NCBI GenBank assembly: GCA_033807695.1
Contig: CM066306.1
Span: forward strand, 1,426,001 to 1,490,000
Direction: 5' to 3'
Origin: Daedaleopsis sinensis
Taxonomy: Eukaryota; Basidiomycota; Agaricomycetes; Polyporales; Polyporaceae
DNA: 64,000 nt
Shown here: piece by piece, positions 13,954 through 25,300 of the stretch
Numbering within the stretch: position 1 is the first letter of the stretch
Layout of the letters: each line of letters starts with the position of its first letter
The notes under the pieces: model-generated
Seen by the model: the letters and a program-made list of their open reading frames with translations, nothing else
Database searches by the model: none
Told to the model about the DNA's origin: nothing
Translations under genes and position numbers: made by a program

Positions 13954-16525
13954 TCGCGGTCCCATCGCACCTCGCGCCCTTGTCCCGGACGACATCCTCG
14001 TGTCACCACGACCACTCCGCACCGAACACTCCCTCCCCTGTCCTGTTCGGCATCGCATCGCCCTCCTCCGCCCGCCCGATACCACGCACCCCACACGCTG
14101 CACGTCTGCTACCGCGAACCAGCCGCCGTCTCGTCCGCAGCCACGCCCCCCTCACCCGCCGAGTCGTCCGAGCCGTGTGTGTCTGCCCGTCCCGCGGACT
14201 CCCAGCGCGCGCGAGTCTCCGTCCGCCGTTCGTCGTCCCCCGCTGCCCGCTCCGTTATTTATCTCCGAATCGTCCGCGCATCCTAATCTCTAACGTAAGT
14301 AACACGCATCTACTTCCCTCGCGCGCAGGAACGCTCCAGCCCGGACTGTCCTCCGTTACGTTCACGTTCGCGTTCGCGTCGCCCGCCCGCTCGTTATCTC
14401 ACGCCATCGCTGTGCAGCCCGTTCTCACCCTCACTTGCCCGTTCCGCACGCACCCTTCGCACCTGTCGTCATTGCATCGCACCATCTATCGTCCCTCATC
14501 TAGTCCGCATCGGCGCCCTCTTAGCGCACCACGTTCCTGCACGCCGCATACCGCTTTCGCCCTGCTGCCCCGCATCATTGTATCCATCCACGTACGCACT
14601 CTACAGGCTTACTGCACTATTATGTATATCGCGCTTCTCCTTGACTTATCGTCTATGTCATTACGTCGGTACTCTACCTCACTATACACCGCCCCTTCGA
14701 CCTCCTGCCCCCGCCGCTAGATTATTACTCTATATACACTATGCTAATCCTTGGGACCTTGCACTTCTTCTATGGATCGGTTCTTGGTCATCGGTCCCCC
14801 CCCCCTTCCCCCCACCGCTGCTACTAGTACTCAGTTAGTCTACGAATCTCATGTTATCGGTTCTGCACGCCATCACCGCGTTGCGCAGGTGCTTGTGCTG
14901 GTATACGCATACCAGGAAGGTGTAGGTGCGTGCTCCGACTCCGATTCCTACGCTCATGCCAATCTCCGAGTCTCCGTGCTTCGGCATACACGTCGACGTC
15001 GGTGCACACCCTTCGCCCTGCGAACCGTTCCCGAGCCATGCAGAGAGGCCTCCTCGAGTCCGCGGTCTCCCACCGGCGCGATCCTCCGGTGTCCTCCCAA
15101 GGCGCGAAGTCCCACACCTCGAGGCGTCGAAGTCCGAGTCCGAGAACGGCCTAGAGCGTGCCAAACCGTGCCAAACTACTAGTACTGGTAGTACCATCGT
15201 CGGTGCGAATCGATATCGGCCCTGAGCGAGTTCGAAGTCTATGTAAAGATCTACAGAGCCTTCCGCGGCGAAAATCTCGAACTCCAGATTCAGAAAGTCG
15301 GGTACGTACACTGGCATCGCCTCCATCGAGGGCGTGCACACGCGTACGGTACCCCTGCATGCGCACTCGCCCTTGCGTTGCGGGGCTGCGGCATGTCTGT
15401 GTAGCTATGTAACGTCGCATGGCCGCCTCGTTATTTCCCCAGCTACACGTACGGTATACAGCCGCCGGGCCCCCCGACCAGTCGACGAGTCGACACGCGT
15501 GGGCCGACGGCGCGCCCACGACGTCGACGTCCACAACCCACATGGCCGGCCACGGTGCGCACCCACCCGCCAGTCTCCAGATCCTCGCGCTGCAAGCTGC
15601 ACGCCACGCCTCCCAGGGGCCACAAGTGACAGCGCACGCGCACGCACGAGGCGTCCGCCTTCGATTCGCGCGCCGTGCCGCGGGCAGCATGGCTTTGAGG
15701 CCTGACGCGGCGCGCGGAATCGAATCGCCAGTGCCATCGTGGCCGCGGAGAACTTCGATCTATAAGTGGCGCGGCGGATCTTCGCCGCCGCTCGTGCTCG
15801 CTCCACAAGTACTGCGCGTGTGCTGTGGTCGGTGACCGGTGAGGAAGCGGGTGCAGTTCGGTGTTGCTCACGACCGTCGTCGATGGGTTCGCGGGCGCCC
15901 GCGATGTGGCACTTCGGAAGCCCGAGCTGAGAGCTCGAGGTTGTGGTTGGCATCTGGTTGGCATCACACAGCGCACATCACACTCTGGTACATCGCTCGT
16001 CCACACGTGCGTGACGAGGCGCCGCCCGCAGCGGGGCGTAGGAGCGAGTTCGCCGTCGGATATGCTCTTCGAAGTTTCAACGTTTCAACGTCAACCTTCA
16101 AGCTAGCTTCGGTGACGCGTAGTGGGCGAGGCGTGCGCGTTCAAGGATACTCCAGGGGGGCCTTCTTCGACTTCGGGGCATGGAGTTTCGGAACATCGTA
16201 TCTCATTGTAGTCCTGTACAATCGTAAAGCATGCAAGCAAGCAGGTAGATACTGTGAGGTGAGCAGATAGCAGAGCAGCAGGAAATGATAACATTAATAG
16301 GCCTCACGGCTCTGAGATCGACCTAGAGCCGAACGTGAGGTGGGCGCGGTTGGGAGTCAACCCAGCCGTAGACGGCAATTGAGATCCCGGGGTCCAGTGC
16401 TTTCCAAAAGCATATCGAGATCTCGAACGAACGAGCCAAGAGCCTATGCAAAAGGATGCTGTCAGTATAGGCCGTTCAGTTTGGGAAGCGGTGCAACGGC
16501 TCACACATGGAAGAGAGAAAGGAAA
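13954..16525. other. Intergenic, 2.6 kb, no supported gene
   Basis: GC-rich DNA with many long chance frames on both strands. The only stretch that looks slightly protein-like is on the minus strand near 15200-15330, but no splice-consistent model could be built. The left part is probably the 3' UTR of the homeobox gene and the right part the 3' side of the LPMO gene. Confidence 0.5.
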
Positions 16526-17868
16526 TCAGTGGTGCCGCTTGGCGTGGTGGTCCACACGGCGCTTGACCATGCCACGACGGCGTTTGGTCGTGCACCTGCC
16601 CGTCGACGCGGGGGCCGAGGAGGTGGTGGCAGGTGACTGCGCAGGGGTCGCGACAACTGTGGAAGTCGTCGTAGGCTTGGATGCCTTTGTGGATTCGGGG
16701 GATGCGGGGGTAGGAGACGTGTGCTTCGTAGAGGTAGTAGACGTGGTGGTCTCGGTGGTCTCGGAGCCACTGGTAGGATCCGAGCCGCTGCCAGAGCCTG
16801 AGAACGCAACGGCAGGTCCAGGGATGGTGAACTTCTTGAACGTGTCACTCCAGATATCGGGCCACTGGACGCTGTTGTAAACACCGGGGATGGAAACCAA
16901 GTCTGAGCCAGACGGGGTCTTTCCACCACCACCGGTCACCTTGAGCTGACTGCGGGGGGTGTAAGTTCACGCAACACGTTTCGAAGCATGACCGTTGACG
17001 TACGCGCAGCTGGGGTAGAACTGGGGGGCACCGGCAGAGTGAAGAGCGACACTGTTCCAATATCAGCATTCGTACACCCTACCCCAGTTCCCAGGAGGAT
17101 GGTACACTCACATCTGGTGACGGATCAACTGGGAGAGTTTGCCTTTAGTTCGAGTTGTAGGCACAAAATTACAAAACCGTAGTAGACTTACGTATTCACC
17201 AGCCGCGAGCTCGGAGGGGATGGTAACGTCCCACTTGGCACCGTTCTCAATAAGTTTAGTGGCAGCCCACTTGCCGTCCGAGTAGCCGGAGGCTTGGACT
17301 TTGAACCACTTAGCCTTAGAAGCATCGAGCTTGGAGCAATCGCCGTTGCAGGAGGACATGTAGTTGTCAACGGGACCCATGTGGTCACTTGGCCACTGTG
17401 ACGGTTCAGATTCAATGAACGAGAAGGTCTTATGGCAAACTAAAATTACGCACGCTGTTCCAGTCGAAGGTGATCGTGCTACCGGCAGCAGCAGAAGCAA
17501 TGGCGCTAACGCCGGTTTTGCCTCCCTGGTTGCAGGCAATGTCGGAAGAAGTGACGTCCATGACTTATGATGGCACGAATTAGAATGGGCACAGGGAAGG
17601 CCTCATGTAAATCAGGGCACTTACTAGGACCATCTCCGGGAACCTTCCTGACAATCCGGCTCGGGACAGGGGACTCGTAGCTGCAGCATGGTGTAAGGTT
17701 CATGTTTAACTTCCGTTCGGAGCGCTCAACGTACGGGTCGGTGAACGGAAGCCATCCGGAGTAGTTCTTTCCGCCAACTACGAGCGAGTGGACGAAGCCG
17801 TGCGCGTTCACGGCGGAGGGCGCAACAAGGGCAGCTGCAAGAGCGGCGAGAGAAAGCTTGGAGAACAT
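16526..17868 (-). CDS. AA9 lytic polysaccharide monooxygenase (former GH61)
   Basis: Seven exons on the minus strand: 17868-17735, 17680-17625, 17563-17454, 17395-17192, 17128-17112, 17051-17004, 16949-16526; 330 residues. This copper enzyme oxidatively cleaves cellulose or related glucans outside the cell. A 22-residue signal peptide ends in VNA, leaving His23 as the N-terminal copper ligand (mature start HGFVHSLVVGG). The second His lies in WPSDHMGPV, and QFYPSC supplies the axial Tyr with the preceding Gln. SPVPSRI, SSDIACNQGG and KVTGGGGKTP are typical of the family. There is no CBM1; instead a Thr/Ser-rich tail of about 80 residues ends in a strongly basic, His-containing tip (KRRRGMVKRRVDHHAKRHH). 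Exon 5 is only 17 nt. The family call is secure; substrate preference cannot be read from sequence. Confidence 0.93.
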
Positions 17869-19639
17869 CGTGACTTGGGCGGTCGGGGATGTAAAGACAG
17901 GTGATGTCGTAAGGACTGAAGTCGGTGGGGGGAACCGGCGGGTCTGGGGAGAGGAAGGAGGGGAAGGGGAGGGGGAGGGAGGGGAGGGGAGGGGAAGGTT
18001 GACGCGTTCGTCGTCGTGGTCGACAACAAGAGCACTGAGCCTTTTCTATCCCGCCATCCGAACTTCCCATCAACTTCCAGTTCATCGCTCCGCTCTCACG
18101 CCCCGCCTTCTCTACCGGCGTCTACCCCGCCAAAAGAGCTCGCAACGCCCGCCGTGGCGCGGTGGCGCACCCTCACCACCCGCCTACATTTGCCCATACT
18201 TTCGACCGACGGTCTATTATGCTCTCAGCTCGACAATAACACGCCTTTGCCAGTTGTTTTCCAGCATGGCAATTGCTCGAGCTCAACTCCGGCGATGCAC
18301 GGAGTTCAGGCTGTACAGCCAACCATCGCACGTTTCGGCGGCACCCGGTGGCCACTCCACGCGGCATGTTCTTACCGCCACCGGACGTCCTTCGCTACTT
18401 GAGTCGCGCTCGCGCATACTTACGCGCCCTGATGCGAGTGCAATATGTACTTGCACCACCGGCGCCGGAGGATGTTGCCCAACTACGAGGCTAGTCGATG
18501 CTGCCGTGTGTCACGCCGGAGACAATTTTATGGTACGTGCGTCATACAAGGCAAAATTTTGTGTCTCAGTCTGCCAAGACCATGCAAATGGATACAGAGG
18601 TGGAACCCCCGGCGAAGCATCATCGAAACGACAGGTTGGCAAACTTCGAATACTTAGGTTTGACGCAAACCTCTCCCGATCTCGAACAGCAACTACTTAG
18701 CTAGAATATAACCTTGTTCAAAATACATCGCATGAGCGATTCACTGCCAGCTGTGCATATGGGCTCAGGCTTGCATTTGTCCAAAGCGCGAGCTTCAGCC
18801 TGGGGATCAAACAAATGTAGTCGCGAGGGGCCCGGGACACACCCTAGAGACAAAAAACTGATTTTAATATCTTCACAGAGCAGGCCGTCTAGCTGTCCGC
18901 CGTCGTCTTCGTTCCTCAACGTTCTCTTGTATGTGACGACACCAAGATAATGTCTGCGAAGGACAATATTATTGTGCACCAATATTGGTGTAAGTCGTGA
19001 GTGTCACTCATCATTCGGACATGGCTCCGCCACGAATCATCGACCGAATGTAGACCTGCAATTGAGAGATGAAGCTCCACTATTATCACAGATACTGCAA
19101 CTAGGTAGTGGTACTGTCAGCTGCTGGCAGTTATCTAGTACACACATGCTGATCTCCCTCCTGTTGATGCACACGATTGTTGCTGATACATTCCTAGACG
19201 ATGGGGAAGACAAGACGTTCGGACAATTCGGCGAAGCGTAACTTGCTCGAGTCTAGTTACCACGTCGGATCCAAGCTCGCTGCTTCAGTACATAGGCTTC
19301 CACGATCTGTGCAGTAAGTAACTTCTACGCAACAGATCGCATGGCTAAGGGGGTTATTATGCTGCAACAATGAAGTGCACGACACGATAACAATACGACA
19401 ACAACGACACTAAGTATACACTAAGTATACAACAGACATACACATACTGATAGTACATCTGCCCAGTACTTAGGACCTGGGCCTCCGAAAGCGTCTATAG
19501 GAACGGGCGTACAGGAAGTGATCAAATATACAACGAGCGATGGTAGTGTGGCAGAAAGTGAACAATACGAACTTACGAAGACAGGGTCAAGACTTGACGT
19601 CACGACAGGTGAGTCAAGGCATACGCAGCGCTGCACCCC
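17869..19639. other. Intergenic, 1.8 kb, no supported gene
   Basis: The left part is the LPMO promoter, including a purine tract listed separately. The rest has only short frames. A 40-codon frame at 18582-18704 on the plus strand looks mildly protein-like but stands alone. A perfect tandem pair of the 11-mer ACTAAGTATAC lies at 19409-19430. Confidence 0.45.
17946..17998 (+). promoter_or_regulatory. 53-nt homopurine tract with runs of G upstream of the LPMO gene
   Basis: Every base from 17946 to 17998 on the plus strand is a purine, with at least six runs of three to five G separated by one to a few bases. It lies about 80-130 nt upstream of the LPMO start codon, so on the coding strand it is a C/T tract as often seen at fungal core promoters. 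The G runs could form a G-quadruplex; this is inference. Confidence 0.55.
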
Positions 19640-20961
19640 TCACATTGGCAAATGCTCCACCGAGGTTGACGGCGGCGGACGTCGCGGCGACCGCGCGGGG
19701 ATAACCGGCACTGGTACTGGCGGCGGCGGCGGGGCCAGCGCGGGCGCGGTTGCCGGACGAGGGCCTCTCGGCGACAGTGGCGTCGAGCGCGTCAGGTCGA
19801 CGGACTGCCATGGCGCGTCAGTCGACTGTCGGCGGATGTTGAGGGGCGCGACGACCGCGGGCGCGGCTGCGGCTGCGGCCCCAGAGAAGGAGAGGATCGT
19901 CGACAGTGACGACACCGAGCTCGGCCGGCGCGCGCGTGCTGGTGCTGGCGGTGTCTGCGTCGCGGCCTTGGTCAGCCAGCGGATCTTCGGCGGCATGGCG
20001 GAGGAGCTGGAGTTGGCGCGGGAGCGGGAGCGGGCGGGGGAGGGCGTCGAGGAGGCTGGGATGGAGATGGGTGATACAGAGATGGGGGAGGCCTTGGCGG
20101 GAACGATCGTGGATGCGTCTGAACGCTCTGAGAGCGTCGACACTGTAGGAGAGGAAAGCGAGATCTCAAACGAGGCGGTGGACGCGTCCGAGAGGATGGC
20201 GGGCGAGGGCGGTTTGGGCATCTGGCTGATCCAGGCAGGAGCACTATTGGGCGCTGCGGAGTCCAGCGCAAACGGCTGGTGGAACAGCTGTTCGTGGTAC
20301 TCGATCGGCGCGGACGCGGACGAGTACACACTCGCGGTGTCCGTAAGGGAGTTCGCGCGTCGTAGGTCCGCTCGGCCTGGGACTCCCAGGCTCTGTCGAG
20401 CGACGTGGAGCCGGCTGTCGCGCTTCGACTTGGGGTAGACGGGCACGCCGTTGAGCTCCTTCATGTCCTGAGGGCGCAGCACGAACTTTGAAATGCCCGT
20501 TGCCTCTATGGAGTTCTGTGAAGGTCGTCGTGAATGTCGCGCTGGTGCTGGAGGAGTCGGTGGGTTTGGCTGGGCCTGGAGCGCGCGAATCAACTCATAA
20601 TAGGTCTTCCCACCCTGCTCTGCCTGCCCTCCGTTCTTCACCGGCGACGGCACCGCGTGGGGAACCACGCCGGTCGTTATAGCAAACGCGACGCTGTGTT
20701 CGTACTTCTCGCAGTCGACGGGAGCCGAGATGCGGGGCTTATGAAGCTTGTTAACCTTCTTGCGGTCTCGCATGATGCACCAGGAAACAGCGAGGATGAG
20801 GTTGAAGGCCGCGACCACGACCACAATGCCGGCAATGAGGGGAGGCTCTAGCGCGATGCTGCTGCGCTTAGCCTGTGTCTACAGAGACGGATCTGAGTTG
20901 AGTTTAGACAACAGAGAATACGGCAAGTGTCACTTACGTGTGTGCTACTGGAACCTTGCAT
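19640..20961 (-). CDS. Single-pass membrane protein with long Ser/Pro-rich tail, function unknown
   Basis: Two exons, 20961-20938 and 20878-19640, give 420 residues. The first exon is only 24 nt (eight codons from the ATG). Residues about 20-43 form one hydrophobic segment (LIAGIVVVVAAFNLILAVSW) followed by a basic stop-transfer RDRKKVNKLHK, so the long C-terminal part should be cytosolic. That part is low-complexity, rich in Ser, Pro, Ala and Thr, with basic patches such as ARSRSRANSSSS and several SP motifs that could be phosphorylated. No known domain is visible. The layout resembles basidiomycete-specific single-pass proteins of unknown function. The frame is open for over 390 codons on this strand with suitable splice signals; the opposite strand is also open, which in GC-rich DNA is expected. 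Confidence 0.7.
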
Positions 20962-21464
20962 GACTGGTCCAAGGGCGAGGTGGGGCAGGCGGCCACCGAG
21001 GGTCAGGGCAGCGGTCGCAACGGGAGGAGAGAGCACGAGCGGGAGAGGACAAACCTAGAGAGAGCTGATATATAGCCGGGAGCTCTCAGGGGAACAGCCA
21101 GGGAAGCCACCAGGAGGCAACGAAAGAACGAATCCCGCCATCTGACTTTGCACATGGTCGCCTAAGGCACAATCCAGGCGGTTGAAGAGTGGAGTGAATT
21201 CTCGCAGTTGGCGGACATGTCGCACACTTGTTAAAGCCGAGTCCACAACGAGGCGATGTGCGCGGAGACGGAATGTGATAGATCTGAATCATATGCAACC
21301 CGAAAGATCGCCTGCGCAGTCCATGTGTACATCTGCAGATAACGAGGCTATAAGCAGTTGAGATACCTACGCTGACCCACTTGTTCCTAGAATAGTGTTC
21401 CGAATCAGCGATATGGTTGTCGCGTGTTTGTGGTCGAAGGTAGGACTATCGGACCAGGTGGTAG
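20962..21464. other. Promoter region of the membrane-protein gene
   Basis: A 500-nt stretch between the minus-strand membrane-protein gene and the MITE. No gene is supported. Confidence 0.45.
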
Positions 21465-21466
21465 TA

Positions 21467-21940
21467 GGGCTGCTCAAGCGCTCAATTCTTGAGGGCCGTT
21501 TCGAAACGCAGTCGACCAACAGTCGACTGACGAAAAGTCGTCCAGATGCCGCGAGATGCTATATGTAAGAAAAGATCGGCTGTCATCTTTTCAGCATAGT
21601 CGGCAACGGAGACTAGCGAGATGCCGCTGATGGGCATTGGGTGGCATTTGCCAGTGGCCATCCAAATGCGGTCAGGTTGAGCTCGAAGTCCCGAAGTTGC
21701 TATCGACATCCAACCCTGCTTCATTGAGAGTCGAGAGTGTAAAAGCAGAGAATATCTGCTATCTGCAGACATCTCATATGCAGACAGTGGAGGAGGGGAG
21801 GAGGGGGATGCAAGGAAGAGCAGGTAAGTAGTCTTAGCGCTGCATCAACACCAGCCTCAGCACTCACCGACATCTCGACGACTTTTCTTTAGTCGACTGC
21901 GTTTCGAAACGGCCCTCAAGAATTGAATATTGAGCAGCCC
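21467..21940. mobile_element. MITE-like element, 474 bp, long terminal inverted repeats, TA flanks
   Basis: The left end (from 21467) and the reverse complement of the right end (from 21940) match over about 75 bp, starting GGGCTGCTCAA and sharing GGGCCGTTTCGAAACGCAGT and a following GTCGAC and AAAAGTCGTC. Both ends are flanked by TA (21465-21466 and 21941-21942), the target duplication of Tc1/mariner-type transposases. The inside has no transposase-like frame, so it is non-autonomous. A diverged single end of the same family is at 62136-62168. It sits between two genes, about 380 nt upstream of the NEW1 start. Confidence 0.8.
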
Positions 21941-22321
21941 TAGTATACAGGAGGTTGTAGGAGGTTTGTCGACAAGTTGTCGAGCAAAATGCTGGCGCTT
22001 GTGATTAGGGACACAGGTATGGGATTCCCACGCCCCCATATCGAGACACAGCACAGGCCGATCTCATTTTCAAGATTTTGAGCAGACCCAGGCTTGTTTC
22101 CTTCCACCACGACGCCTGCGCTTTGCAGCGAGCAAGGCTCTTAGACTACTGCCGACACCCTCTCGAGCTCTCGTATCTTCACTTTGCTCTTATACTTGGC
22201 TTTTTGTACGCGCACATCAAGATACCATCCTACAAGACACCCCAGTAATCAACACCCCGCATAGATTTTCTCCTCCGGATCCAGCATCTGCCCGCCCACT
22301 GTATCACTTGTATCTTCCACG
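21941..22321. promoter_or_regulatory. Promoter and 5' UTR region of the NEW1-like gene
   Basis: A 380-nt stretch with pyrimidine-rich tracts near 22170-22310, typical for highly expressed fungal genes. The MITE forms its left border, so the insertion may influence expression; that is untested. Confidence 0.45.
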
Positions 22322-25300
22322 ATGTCTCCTGTCGCCATGTCTGTAGCCTCGGAATCCCATTTCGCGCCTCTCTTAGATGCCCTCCGCACCGCCCCGACCG
22401 GCCCAGGTGAGTACCATCTTATCAACCTTGCTCCTCGGTACTAGAACATCTCGCATGCATATAGATGCCAAAGCCGCTGCCGACCGTCTTGCACGCGAGA
22501 TATTAAACGTCGGCTTCGAGTCACTCAGGCGAGTTTCGAATTCTTGTCTGAAAGCCCACCAAGTCGAGATATTCCTCGCGTCTACCGTTGCACACATATC
22601 CATACCTGAATTCGCTGCCCTTTTCTAACATATGCGTAAACGACTACTAACCGACCGTACAGCGATGCCAACATTTTCTCCGCACTCCATGGCTACGCCA
22701 CCAACAGAAAGTCAGGTTTTGAACGCGAGTCCGCCGCCATCGCGTTCCAATCTTTCGCTACGATCCTCGGTGCACCGGCAGCACCGCTCTTTCTCGACTC
22801 TCTGCCCATCCTGTTCGATCTCTACATGGACAAGGGGGATGTTGTCCGCATCGCTGCAACCACTGCTACCAAGAGCATCCTCAAGCTCTTCCCCCCTGAG
22901 GCTACTCGTATCGTTTTCAGGGCACTAGAAGACATTCTTGACAAAGGGAAATGGCGCACCAAAGTCGGTGTTCTGGATGCCATGAAACTGTTCGTTAACA
23001 CGGCGAAAGAGGCGGTAGCTAACGAGCTCGGTACCACTATCCCCAAAGTCGAAGCGGCTATGCATGACACCAAGGCAGAGGTATGTTGGACGTCAAATGA
23101 TTTTAGAACGATAGCTAATTCAATGCGAAGGTGTCTTCTGCTGCTATCAAATGCGCAACGTCGCTTTGCACCACCCTCGCGAATCCTGATCTCAGCCCTC
23201 ACATCCCTACTCTCGTGAAGTGCATGTCCAACCCGGATACTGTAGCACAGTGCATCAAGTCCCTATCCAACACGACTTTCGTGGCTGAGGTTACTGCCCC
23301 CGCTCTCGCCGTCCTCGTTCCGCTCTTGAACCGTGCCCTCAATGACCGTTCGATGGAAGTCCAACGTCGGACCGTCGTCGTTATTGACAACTTAGTCAAG
23401 CTTGTCCGTGATCCCATTGTCGCCGCCATATACTTGAGTCCTCTCGTGGAAGGCGTGGAAAAAATCGCAAAGGGGGCCGCTTTCCCGGAGGTATGTTATT
23501 CCGTCCAGAATTCCCGCGCTACATATTGATCGAATTATCACTCGCTAGGTCCGTGCCTTCGCCGAGACTGCCCTCGGGACTCTGCAGAAAGCAGGCGCAT
23601 CTAAAGACGGACCCCCTCCCACTCATCGCGATATCCAGGCCGAGACCTCCGAAGTTTTGTCTACCGTCCTCACCCTTCTTCCCGAGGAGCTCGGGGTCAT
23701 CTCCGCGGGGGCTCCCAACGGTCCCCACACTCCCCGGCATCCTTTACTCAAGCAAATCCTCGACTTCTCCGCGAGTCTTCTCGTAGATCTGGTTCATGCT
23801 CGTCAACTCTCGGACGTGAAGGCATGGAAACGGTGCCTCGGTACCTTCCTCGACCCCTGGTTCCCCGCAGGTACGACCGACGCGTTGAAGTTCACTGAAC
23901 GTGTCCGTGCGCACTTCATCGCTGTGGACGAAGCGAAGCACGGGGGCGCGTCGAAGGGATCCTCCGAGGAAGGCGAGCTTCTGTGCGACACGCTCTTCTC
24001 ACTCGCGTATGGCGCCCTGCTGCTGCTCTCGCACACTCATCTGCGCCTCTTCCGCGGAAGGCGGTACGGTATCCTCGGTACGAACGGCTCGGGCAAGTCC
24101 ACGCTCATGCGGCAGCTGCGCGATGGGAAAGTGGAGAACTTCCCGCCGCAGGACCAGTTGCGGTGTGTGATGGTGGAGCACTCGCTCCAGGGCGAGGACA
24201 CATCGACGTCGGTCCTCGACTTTGTCGCATCAGGTGAGCAGATAAAGTGCAATATGACTACTGCCTTGAAAGGATGCTCACATGAATTCGATGTCAATAA
24301 GACAAGGCGCTCGCGCACGTCCCCCGGTCTAAGGTCAGGGATCAGCTCCTCGAAGTCGGTTTCGACGATGCGCGGCAAGCGGAAGTTGTAGGCGGTCTAT
24401 CGGGTGGCTGGAAGATGAAGTTGGAACTCGCGAGGGCGATGCTGTACAATGCAGATCTCTTGTTACTTGACGAGGTGCGGTTTCACTTGGTTCAACGTTA
24501 TCCTGTGCTGATCGCCCGAGCTATGAACAGCCCACTAACCACGTATGTTACCACATTGTCATGCTGTGACGATAGAGATCTGACTCAGTACCCTAGTTGG
24601 ATCGCGCATCCGTGCGTTGGCTTCAAGACTACCTCATGGCACAGAAAAACGTTACTTGCCTCATCATCAGTCACGACTCAGGGTAAGTTGTCCATCATCA
24701 TGACCAGAGCAGAAATTCACTGCCTACGCATAGCTTCCTCGACACGGTAACGACGGACATCATTCACTACGAGAGTAAGAAGGTACGAGCGGCACTTCTT
24801 CGATTGCAGCCATTCATGATTTACAACCATCTGTCAGCTCGTATACTATCCGGGCAATTTGTCTACATTCGTAGAAAAGCACCCCGAGGCCAAGTCGTAT
24901 TACACCCTCGCAGCGACATCCGTCAAATTTTCGTTCCCTCCGCCGGGATCATTGATGGGTGTACGCAGTAATACGCGCGCGATCCTGAAGATGACGAACT
25001 GTACCTTCACGTACCCCGGCCGGCCGAAGCCCAGTCTGCACAACGTCAGCTGTGCGCTATCCTTGTCGAGGTGCGTCTTCGTTGCTCCATGAGTCAATGT
25101 TAAGACGGCGGCGATATTCACATGAGACCATCCGATTCAGTCGGGTTGGTATCATAGGCCCCAATGGTGCTGGGAAGTCCACGCTTGTCAAGCTCCTGAC
25201 CGTGCGTGACTCCGATTAGCCTGTCTCTAGCATCGCATTCCTGATCGGCCTCGCAGGGGGAGACTGAGCCGCAGGAAGGCACTGTATACAAGCATCCGGC

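Noticed and set aside
14835..15341. Minus-strand frame with an acidic-hydrophobic start (FLNLEFEIFAAEG)
   Set aside because: Only the first 40 residues look protein-like; the rest does not, and no exon chain could be built.
17681..17734. Alternative LPMO reading with no first intron
   Set aside because: It stays open but inserts about 18 residues into a conserved segment; a GTACGT donor at 17734 restores DPYESPVPSR.
18582..18704. 40-codon plus-strand frame with MDTEVEPPAKHH
   Set aside because: Mildly protein-like but isolated, without upstream exons or a known family.
19518..20438. Long plus-strand frame opposite the single-pass membrane protein
   Set aside because: Antisense frame in GC-rich DNA; the minus strand has a start, a membrane segment and a matching first exon.
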